A stretch of DNA of 64,000 nt, from assembly GCA_010015655.1 (NCBI GenBank), contig ML976766.1, positions 132,367 to 196,366 of the forward strand, given 5' to 3'. Of this stretch, positions 56,390-64,000 are shown piece after piece (the first letter of the stretch is position 1; each line of letters starts with the position of its first letter). The notes under the pieces were generated by a model, which was not told the origin of the DNA, searched no databases, and saw only the letters and a list, made by a program, of their open reading frames with translations. The DNA comes from Bimuria novae-zelandiae CBS 107.79 (lineage: Eukaryota > Ascomycota > Dothideomycetes > Pleosporales > Didymosphaeriaceae). Made by a program: the position numbers and the translations under genes.

Positions 56390-58045
56390 ATGGCGACAGA
56401 CCATGACGAGGAATCACTAGCCATTGCAGCCTTTACGGACTGTCTCAACGAAAGCACCTTGCTAGACTTGGCGCGTCGGTTCTCAGAGGTCTACAGGGAC
56501 TTGGCGAAGTCATCGTTGGAGCATTTCTTGGTCACGCCGTTGACTGCCCTTCCGACTGGTAAAGAAAAGGGAAAGTTCATCACTATCGATGTGGGTGGAA
56601 GCAATCTACGAGTCGGCTTCGTGGAGTTGCTGGGTGAAGCCGGGACCGAAATACAAGAGGACGTTGAGAATGGAGCGAGTGATTCCAGCAAACCTTTCGA
56701 AAAGATAAGACGATCCTACGACAAATCTTGGCCGATCGAAGAGCACTTGAAGATGGACAAGGCAGAAGACTTGTTCGAGTGGATAGGTGATTGCATGGCT
56801 GAGGTTATCACAGACGCGCTCAATGACATGCCTGCTTCTGTGGAGGCGCCATTTGGTGATGAGCTTCTGCTTGGTATCACATTTAGCTTTCCTATGGCGT
56901 GAGTCTCCGAGGTAGCAAAGTGTATGCAGTATGCTTACAAGTGCAGTCAAAAATCATTGTCGGAAGCTACACTGCTGCCGATGGGCAAAGGCTTCGCAAT
57001 AACTTCGGACCTGGATTTGGGCAAGATGCTCAGAGCTGGCTACGCCCATCATATTGCGGAATCACATGCAGCTGGCCATGATGGCGAGACCGAGGAGCGT
57101 CCGTCTAGCAAGAAGAGAAAGCTTTCGCGTCTTCCGAGGATACGGATTGCTGCGATCACAAACGATACGGTTGCGACGTTCGCTTCGTTGGCGTACGCAG
57201 TAAAGGCTGCACCCAACAGCAGAGTTGCCATGGGACTGATCGTTGGCACTGGGACCAATGCGACCGTACCAATGAGGCTTTCTGAACTTCACCCAGCCAA
57301 GCGGGACGGTCTTCCCAATCCAGACGCAGTAGATAATGTAGTCATCAACACCGAGTGGACGATCCGAGGCACCGACAAACCGCTGATAGACCTTGGTATC
57401 AAGACTATATGGGACAAGATCTTAGATGCGCACAGCGAAGCGCCCGGTTTCCAGCCATTCGAATACATGACTTCAGGGCGGTACCTAGGCGAAATTGTCC
57501 GACTCGTGTTTGTCGATTTGGTATCAAAGGGTACGGCCATACAGTTGCCGACCTCGTTGAAAAGCAAAAACGCGATTCAGACCAAGTTTCTTTCGGAACA
57601 TGTAGCAAATTCGGATGACGACTCTTTGACCAACAAGCTGAGAGAGAACTTCCCATCATCAACGGAGGCATTCTGGACGCCTGCACGCGTGGCGTCGTTA
57701 CGGAAAATTGCCGGGGCTGTGCAACAGCGGTCGAGCGCGCTGATTGCGGCGGCCTGTGTCGGGCTGTTGGACTGCGTCCACGACGTCCAAATAGACCCAA
57801 ATGCGCGGAATGGCCGCGCTGCCCACATAGACGGCAGCGAACCCGAGGAACTGGTAATCGCATACACAGGTTCCACCATCTCGCAATATCCCGATTGGTT
57901 GAGAACGTGTCAACGCTGGATTGATGCCCTAGTCGCGGGAGGCTCGACCGCAAACGCGTCGAAGCGGGTGGTCTTACGGGAAGCACTGGATGGAGGTATT
58001 ATAGGTGCTGGCGTTCTAGCTAGTATGACCGACAGCATTGCATGA
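56390..58045 (+). CDS. Atypical hexokinase family protein (HxkC/HxkD-like)
   Basis: Exons are 56390-56898 and 56947-58045 (48-bp intron), 535 residues. Hexokinase motifs are recognisable but divergent: phosphate-1 reads IDVGGSNLRVG, the sugar-side loop ITFSFPMAQKS, catalytic NDTVAT, and GLIVGTGTNA; NTEW continues TIRG instead of the usual WGAF. A Lys/Arg-rich insertion with KKRKLSRLPR begins near residue 225 and looks like a nuclear localisation signal. Filamentous fungi have non-catalytic hexokinase-like proteins (HxkC mitochondrial, HxkD/XprF nuclear, regulating proteases under carbon starvation). This gene most resembles that class, by inference. The catalytic Asp is kept, so residual activity is not excluded. 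The frame also extends upstream to an ATG at 56327. Confidence 0.85.
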
Positions 58046-58414
58046 GCAACCGATAGATGTAGCAGCGCGAGTGGTCTAGAGGGAACAATCAAAAGAAAGG
58101 CCGGATAAACTAGCATAGACGGTCAGGAAATCACGTCTGCATCGTGTCTGCTCACCTGTCTTTCCTGTGTACCCCGCTTTGATATGAGGCAATGGCGTTG
58201 GTGCAAACGGCAGGCACGCTAGTCGGTCACGAAGGACGTTGAAAGGGCAGCAGCGGCTCAAAGCGACTTTCCTCTTGCGCAGAAATTTTACCAGCCCCAA
58301 TTCGAAGTACACGGGCGCAGTTGCCCAATCTCAAACCACTTGCTCGCGGTCACCACCACCGCTCCTTCCACAGCCAGCTCAGCCGCTCTCCGTCTACATC
58401 TTCAACTAAGTACC
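58046..58414. other. Intergenic region, promoter of the surface-protein gene
   Basis: 369 bp between two co-oriented genes; no additional gene is recognised. Short minus ORFs here are shadows. Confidence 0.5.
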
Positions 58415-59677
58415 ATGAGTCGTTTACGTCTCGTATGGCTGTCGTTCACCCTTCTATGCCTGACCGGCATCTCGATTGCTGCGAGCAAAATGCCACCCAA
58501 CATGCCGCGCGTTTGCTATACCGCCAAGGACCAACTGGCTCCGAGTTTTCTCATGCCATGTTTCAGAGGCGTCGTGGATGACCTCGACGTCTATGGATGC
58601 TGCATCGTTGGAGATTACTGCTTAGCGAATCAAGCCTGCTACGATCCTGAAAAAAATATAACGTACCAGAAAGGTTGCACACACAAGGACTATAATGACA
58701 TCAGCTGCCCGCGCAAGTGCGTGTCGGACCAAAGCAAGTCGGACTGGGTAGGCTTGGTCTTTTGCAATGGGACGAATAACACCCCCAAAGATACTTGGGT
58801 AAGCTCCTCTAACCGGCCTGCCTTTTTTGACTATTCTAATTTTGAGCAGGTCTGCAACCACCCGGACAACTGCAAACGTGCTAGCAACTGCCCTGCCGAC
58901 GGGTCTCAACAATGGGATGAGCAGCTTGAAGTAACGGCCAGGACCGATTGTGAAGACATACAACACGAAGGGCAATGGGTTGCTTTCTCTGGTCGTAAGC
59001 CTCTCATGTCTACCGCAAAACTTCCTGAAGTAAACGAGGCTAGTGTGATTAGTTGGTGGTCGGCCCATTCCAACTTCTCTACTCGTTGGGTCATAACAAG
59101 AACATACTCAGACCCGAACCCGGACCCCTATGCACCCACTGGGTCTACCACCGATACTGCCGATACCTCTCTGAAACTAACTGAGGCCTCTACTGCTGAG
59201 CATACGCAGCCAAGTTTGACCAGCAACGCCTCTATTGACTGGACTCATAAGACGCCTTCGTCCAGAGGACCGAATTTAGGATTGGCTGTCGGCTTGGGTG
59301 CGGGGATTCCAATCCTTTTGGCAGGCGTGGGCTTCCTCATGTACTATCTCCGAAAACGCCACAATGAAGATAGTGCGAGAGAGCAATCCGGCTCACAGCT
59401 TGGAGGGAGCCAAAGTGATGGCACGGGAGCAGAAGGGAAGACAGTAGAGTCATCCGGTGAGGCGTACGGTTATTCTACCAAGGCAGAGCTACCCGCCGAG
59501 GAGAGACCTAGAGCGACTCACATTTCTAAGATGGAGGGTTCTAATGTTGGAGAACTCACCCCCAAGCAGTCGCCGATGGCTTCAACTCTTTTCCAAAAGG
59601 ATCCAAGCAAGGAAAATGTTCAACATCATCGGGCATCTGGTGTCGACAACTCTCCCGTGTACGAACTTCCCGGCTGA
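58415..59677 (+). CDS. Secreted Cys-rich, single-pass membrane protein of unknown function
   Basis: ATG 58415 begins a signal peptide (MSRLRLVWLSFTLLCLTG, about 1-23). The extracellular part has many Cys (GCCIVGDYCLANQACYDP, GCTHKDYNDISCPRKC) and N-glycosylation sites. The stretch 58799-58849 has GTAAGC, TTCTAATTT and GAGCAG and is 51 nt, so it is best read as an in-frame intron: exons 58415-58798 and 58850-59677, 403 residues, joining KDTW to VCNHPDNCKRASNC. A Ser/Thr-rich stalk leads to one TM (LGLAVGLGAGIPILLAGVGF), a basic stop-transfer YYLRKRH, and a cytosolic tail ending SPVYELPG. The layout resembles ascomycete Wsc-like or apoplastic surface proteins, but no named domain is recognised. 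Confidence 0.83.
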   Translation: MSRLRLVWLSFTLLCLTGISIAASKMPPNMPRVCYTAKDQLAPSFLMPCFRGVVDDLDVYGCCIVGDYCLANQACYDPEKNITYQKGCTHKDYNDISCPRKCVSDQSKSDWVGLVFCNGTNNTPKDTWVSSSNRPAFFDYSNFEQVCNHPDNCKRASNCPADGSQQWDEQLEVTARTDCEDIQHEGQWVAFSGRKPLMSTAKLPEVNEASVISWWSAHSNFSTRWVITRTYSDPNPDPYAPTGSTTDTADTSLKLTEASTAEHTQPSLTSNASIDWTHKTPSSRGPNLGLAVGLGAGIPILLAGVGFLMYYLRKRHNEDSAREQSGSQLGGSQSDGTGAEGKTVESSGEAYGYSTKAELPAEERPRATHISKMEGSNVGELTPKQSPMASTLFQKDPSKENVQHHRASGVDNSPVYELPG

Positions 59678-61012
59678 AAGCCATCATGTTCGACAACGTG
59701 AGGAGATCGGTTGTGCGTTGCATACTTGGGAAGACAACATTCTGATTCATTTTCGGATCATTCAGATTGGCACCCATTTCTGCGCTTTGGTCTGAGTCAA
59801 GGTTCTTTCTAGACTCCAACAGCGCTTACATGTGTAGGAAAGGCGCTACGCTGCTTGCGGTGATATACGTGAAAGGATAGCGTTGTTAGTTGACAAATAC
59901 CGGATCCAGTTAAAAGCAAGACCCAAAACAGCGTGCAGCTACAGCTTGAGTTCCCTTACCCCGTGATACTTGTCGTACTAATGCAAAAATAGCTCCCGTA
60001 CTGCCGCCAACCCCACAACCGCATCCGGACCGGTCTCTACACTAGTGTACATGTATTATTCCGAATCATAACGGAGACCAGGAAGCCTAGATCGAGGGTA
60101 CCCATGGACCTGTTTTGGGATTTCCAAGCGTGGATAGTTTCCCTTCACCCTAAGACACCTGTTACCATAGTCATAGCGACGTCTCCTTCTCCCCGCTGCA
60201 ACACTAAGTCGTTCCTGTCTCTTAACTCTCCAAAACGCGGGGTACGGGGGCTGTTCTCCTCTCTAAGTGGGGTCAGGCCCTCCAATGTGGTTCTCTAGCT
60301 TGGTGTACACTGGGAACTATGTCGCACAGCCTGGATTCAGCGGCAAGATTACCGGAGCCTGAACGTGCAATGTAGAACGTTGAGGGTAGACAAATGTCCT
60401 CTTGCCAATTGCGCTCCATATCACGTGTGGAGTGACACTGTTGCGACGACGTAAACATTGAAAATTTCAAGCTACAACAATTACTCGTCGAATTTTTTTG
60501 TTCGGCCGTGGCCGAGCGGAAGCAAACGTTAGGCAAGATATCAGGTGAGATGCGAGACGCATCTAGCAGGGATGACGTCGCTTAACCACCCCGCTTGGGC
60601 GTGAGGCCTCGCCGTCCACGAACCACAGCTAACAGGATCGCATGTACGCCTCGTTGTAACGCGCCATCAACAAAGAATCAGACCATTATAGTCTATCACC
60701 CCACCTAGCGTAGCGATCGGCAATACATGGTCTTACACCCAGTAGGAAGCCATCGGAATAGTCAGCCACGAGACATCATCCGATGGATACAGCCTCGTAC
60801 CACTCTGGAGACCCACAGGAGCTTCATTGACAGTCCTAACAAGACCAATTATAGCGCCATACATGCTTAGCTAACCCCCAGAATCACGGACAGAGCATGT
60901 GAGCTTCCAATTGCAAATGTCGAGAGCCAGAGCTCCGGATCAGCGAGGTGTTTGCCGGTTGGAAGGCGCGACCCTGGAACGCGTCAAGCTCACTAGCGGG
61001 GTCGTACAAAGG
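59678..61012. other. Intergenic region, 1.3 kb
   Basis: No gene was recognised. A tRNA-like stretch near 60500 was examined and rejected. The right end is the upstream promoter of the alcohol dehydrogenase gene. Confidence 0.5.
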
Positions 61013-61020
61013 TATATATA
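61013..61020 (+). promoter_or_regulatory. TATA box of the alcohol dehydrogenase gene
   Basis: TATATATA lies 138 bp upstream of the ATG, followed by a pyrimidine-rich leader, the usual layout of strongly expressed fungal glycolytic or fermentative genes. Confidence 0.65.
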
Positions 61021-61157
61021 CAGCTTGTATCTGTTCTCTGTGTGTCCTTTCACAACAAATCAACTCACGTAGCTTCCAATTACCAAACTACCATCCATCA
61101 ATCAGCAATAACTCCTTGTCCTCCTGAGCCCGCTCTTCTCGACACACTCCCAGCAAC

Positions 61158-62321
61158 ATGGCACCTGAGATTCCCAAGGAGCAATGGGCCCAGGTCATCG
61201 ATAAGACCGGTGGTGAAATTACATACAAGAAGATCCCCGTTGGGAAGCCTGGTCCCGATGAGGTTTTGGTCAACATCAAATACTCTGGCGTGTGCCACAC
61301 CGACTTGCACGCATGGCAGGGTGACTGGCCTTTGGTAAGCTCGTGGTTCACTTGAGGACTCTGGAGTCATTGCTAATATCTGTTTCAGGCCACCAAGATG
61401 CCTCTTGTCGGCGGTCACGAAGGCGCAGGCGTCGTAGTCGCACGCGGTGAGCTCGTAAAGGACGTTGAGGTGGGTTTCCCAACAGTCCACACCGTACACT
61501 GCCTGACAGATGAATAGATTGGCGATCACGTCGGTGTCAAATGGCTCAACGGCTCCTGCCTTGCTTGCGACTTCTGCCAAGAATCCGACGAGCCCCTCTG
61601 CCCTAAGGCGCAACTCTCCGGCTACACGGTGGACGGCACGTTCCAGCAGTACTGCATTGGCAAAGCTGCGCACGTCGCCCGCATTCCCAAGGACCTACCC
61701 CTCGACGCCATTGCACCCGTCCTCTGTGCAGGTATCACCGTCTACAAGGGCCTCAAGGAGTCTGGTGCGAAACCTGGACAATGGGTAGCAATCGTCGGTG
61801 CTGGCGGAGGTCTAGGCTCGCTTGCCCAGCAGTATGCAAAGGCCATGGGCCTGCGGATCATCGGCATTGATACCGGTGACGAGAAGAAGGAACTGTGCCT
61901 GAACAGTCTCGGCTCGGAGAAGTTCGTCGACTTTGCAAAGTCCAGCAACGTGGTCAAGGATGTACAGGCGGCTACACCGGATGGACTAGGTCCTCATGCA
62001 GTCCTTCTTGTTGCTGTCAGCGAGAAGCCCTTCCAGCAAGCTGCCGAATACGTCCGTCCACGTGGCACCGTCGTCTGCATTGGTCTGCCGGCTGGTGCCT
62101 ATCTGAAGGCTCCGATCTTCGAGTCCGTTGTCAAGATGATCAGCATCAAGGGCTCGTATGTGGGTAACCGCAAGGATTCCGCCGAAGCTATCGACTTCTT
62201 CGCGAGGGGCTTGATCAATGCGCCGTTCCAGACGGTCGGTCTGTCGGAGCTCAACATGGTGTACGACAAGATGCGAAAGGGCGCGATCGCTGGTCGGTAT
62301 GTGTTGGACACGTCCAAGTAA
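61158..62321 (+). CDS. ADH1: Zinc-dependent alcohol dehydrogenase, ADH1 type
   Basis: Interconverts ethanol and acetaldehyde with NAD(H) in the cytosol. Exons are 61158-61334, 61389-61469 and 61518-62321 (introns 54 and 48 bp), 353 residues, close to the 348-350 of yeast enzymes. Catalytic zinc ligands: Cys46 in [11 protein letters not shown], His69-Glu70 in GGHEGAG, and the Cys of [14 protein letters not shown]. Structural zinc: Cys100, 103, 106 and 114 ([15 protein letters not shown]). The NAD site is [18 protein letters not shown], with Asp in [10 protein letters not shown] selecting NAD over NADP. The C-terminus is [12 protein letters not shown]. All motifs are intact. The name follows the yeast family; an organism-specific symbol may differ. 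Confidence 0.95.
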
Positions 62322-63308
62322 GCACATGGGCAGGAGATGGCGGTTTTCATGATTCACGACTGGCTTCGGAAAGAGGAGTGGGTAAGGGTATACGGTGGCA
62401 GACAATGTCTTAGGTTATGCTTCACATTCTGTGTAAGTAGTTAGGAGTTGGAGTCCGGTAAACGCCTTCAATGGAAGCCTCCATACTCTCAGCATTTGTG
62501 ATCCTCATTCGTTCCGCATTAGTCGCATACCCTGGTTGTACATAGAAGCATGTAGCTGCCGCATGCCTCATCGCCAACCCGCCCAATTGCAATATATATC
62601 TTTGTGCTACCCCGCTCGAAAGAAAACACTTGCCCTTTCCGCATCACCGCTTTCATATACATGATCATATACCTCGACAATGGGCCATCAAAGCTTCGTT
62701 CTAGGTACTCCGCTTCCGTCTGTTCTTCGCTGCTCCACGATATACCCACTCGCCACTGGATTCCATCCATACGTCGCACCAGCGGGCAAAGGGAACGGCG
62801 ATCTTCTCAGTTGTTCAGTGTGGAAGACCGGGTGGCGTATAGCGCTGTCATAAACGTTCCGCGGTGGTACGAGGGGACTCGATGTGAAGGGAGGCATGGC
62901 TTCTATCTGTGATCGCGGCTTCAATTGCGGAGTTGGGATTTTGGTCTCGGTGGATGCTTGCGGGGGCGGCACAAGTGGGGGTGCGTGGGTTGCGCGTGTC
63001 TGTTGGTGCGCGTAGGTTAGTCGTGAGTGCTGTTGTGGCAGCTACGGGCTCTTCAGTAAGTTGCATTACATCTAGGAGATAGACGTACCTGGGGCCTATG
63101 TGGTTGTAGAGAGGGAAGCATGGTGTGTCGTACGCCTTTCCCGGGCGCGTGGCTCAATCTCTCTGCGCCATTGGACCTCGGCAGCTTCCACGTCATGGCG
63201 CGGAGTCGGACACTTCTCCGCTAAGTTACGGCAGACGCTTTCTACCATGTGCGCACCGACTTTAATATATCAAAACAGTGACGTGAGTTCCCCAATCCCA
63301 TCCCCATC
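62322..63308. other. Intergenic region between ADH and ABC ATPase genes
   Basis: About 1 kb. One candidate small minus-strand ORF is listed separately. Otherwise no gene, repeat or RNA was recognised. Confidence 0.45.
62519..62770 (-). CDS. Candidate small hypothetical protein, incomplete model
   Basis: From ATG 62770 the minus strand reads 83 residues (MDGIQWRVGISWSSEEQTEA, RSFDGPLSRYMIMYMKAV, GQVFSFERGSTKIYIAIGRV). Its composition looks protein-like, with balanced hydrophobic and charged residues, but no family is recognised. Another minus frame just upstream (62688-62972, Pro-rich with AIRHPVFHTEQ) could be an earlier exon, but I found no convincing splice that joins them. It may be a real small gene or chance. 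Confidence 0.3.
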   Translation of the reverse strand: MDGIQWRVGISWSSEEQTEAEYLERSFDGPLSRYMIMYMKAVMRKGQVFSFERGSTKIYIAIGRVGDEACGSYMLLCTTRVCD

Positions 63309-64000
63309 ATGCGAAGAACGCCAGCGCTCTTCTTCGCAGCATCAAGATGTGTCCGCTTCTATACCTCTAGAAGAAAATTATCATTAGATCCAATCGTCCG
63401 CATCACCAATGGCACATTCTACCGCCGCCATCCCGCCTCCAAAAAAGAGGAACACGATACTTCTCCAAACCCGCCATTGTTTCCCAACTTAAACCTGGAG
63501 CTACCCTCATTCTCGACGCCAAGCCAGCACTGGGCCATCCTCAGCCCCTCCTCGACCATCCGAACAGCTTTCCTCCAAATCCTCCGCGGCGAACTCCTCT
63601 GTTTCCCGCCCACAGCCCGCTCCTTCCCTTACCTTCTCAGCCCAGCCATTACCTCTAAGAACCCCAAGCTGCGCTATCCCGAGCGCGCAATCGAGTATGT
63701 GGGCTTCGACGTGGAGCGCAAAGCGTTTGGCGGCGCCTATCTCTCCGCCAGGTACGAGAGCCGCGTTGAAGAAACAGACTTTACGCTAGCGCAGTACCTG
63801 ACTGGCATCATTGAGATGAACCCTGGCGAGGATTTTATCAAGGAGCGGGCGATCAAGAAGGAGGTCATGTTGAAAGTGGTGCGGGAGCTGGAGCTGGAGA
63901 GGTTTTTTGACAGGCCGGTGAGCACGCTGAGTAACGGGCAGGGTCGGCGGGCGAGGATTGGGAAGGCGCTTTTGGCGAAGCCGGAGGTGTTGTGTTTGGA
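63309..64000 (+). CDS. Mitochondrial-type ABC ATPase (YDR061W/ModF-like), 5' part
   Basis: The frame is open from ATG 63309 to the window edge (230 codons and two bases), with no intron needed. The N-terminus MRRTPALFFAASRCVRFYTS is Arg-rich and free of acids, a likely mitochondrial presequence. The ABC domain follows: KLSLDPIVRITNGTFYRR, then HWAILSPSSTIRTAFLQILR where a Walker A would be (residues about 74-92), then a long stretch to the signature LSNGQGRRARIGKALLAKPE and the start of Walker B (VLCLD). The Walker A lacks the usual GK(S/T). Homologs carry two ABC domains, so much of the gene lies to the right. Function is unknown in yeast. Confidence 0.85.
   Translation, partial: MRRTPALFFAASRCVRFYTSRRKLSLDPIVRITNGTFYRRHPASKKEEHDTSPNPPLFPNLNLELPSFSTPSQHWAILSPSSTIRTAFLQILRGELLCFPPTARSFPYLLSPAITSKNPKLRYPERAIEYVGFDVERKAFGGAYLSARYESRVEETDFTLAQYLTGIIEMNPGEDFIKERAIKKEVMLKVVRELELERFFDRPVSTLSNGQGRRARIGKALLAKPEVLCL

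Noticed and set aside
60500..60590. Possible Ser/Leu-type tRNA (GGCCGTGGCCGAGCGG)
   Set aside because: It resembles a class II tRNA D-arm, but no T-arm GGTTCGAATCC or matching acceptor stem follows.

Overview
The window is nuclear DNA of a filamentous ascomycete. Its genes have short GT-AG introns (46-140 bp), branch sites of the CTAAC/CTGAC type, and standard stop codons. Its transposons carry TAA/TAG stops and CpA-to-TpA transitions, the signature of repeat-induced point mutation (RIP). Family content (AA9 lytic polysaccharide monooxygenase, Zn2Cys6 regulator, DHA2 efflux pump, PTH11/rhodopsin-like receptor, F-box/2EXR-like paralogs) fits a Dothideomycete, probably Pleosporales; that placement is inference.

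Left arm, 1-11.7 kb: repeats only. A RIP-mutated Ty3/Gypsy chromovirus (minus strand, running off the left edge, 5' LTR at 5221-5568) is followed by a complete but RIP-killed Ty1/Copia element (5731-11118, 252-bp LTRs, TSD AGATA) and an AT-rich stretch.

12-23.1 kb: ribose-5-phosphate isomerase (RKI1), an AA9 LPMO with a Cys-rich and Ser/Pro-rich tail (minus), a DUF4385-like protein (minus), an HExxH orphan (minus), and a six-exon Zn2Cys6 transcription factor. 23.1-25.3 kb is non-coding with a MITE-like element, a 535-bp foldback and two direct repeats. A DHA2-type MFS transporter follows.

27.3-32.5 kb: a nested pair. A 2,869-bp MULE with perfect 66-bp terminal inverted repeats and a 9-bp TSD lies inside a hAT element that itself has an 8-bp TSD. 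The pair separates the MFS gene from URB1.

32.6-39.6 kb: URB1/NPA1 (60S ribosome assembly) and a low-complexity eIF4E-transporter-like protein. 41.3-47.1 kb: three decayed paralogs of one F-box/2EXR-like family (one plus, two minus). The middle one is split by a 1,732-bp gag-only Copia-like element with identical-length 190-bp LTRs and TSD CATGT.

47.8-64 kb: dense ordinary gene space: rhodopsin-like membrane protein, SHE9/MDM33, a HAD phosphatase, a NECAP-like endocytic protein, a GILT-like thiol reductase homolog, an atypical hexokinase, a single-pass Cys-rich surface protein, alcohol dehydrogenase, and the 5' part of a mitochondrial-type ABC ATPase cut by the right edge. SHE9/HAD and GILT/hexokinase are divergent pairs with short shared promoters. 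No rRNA, tRNA or CRISPR was found. Gene models were spliced by hand from the sequence; all family names come from recognised motifs, not from searches.
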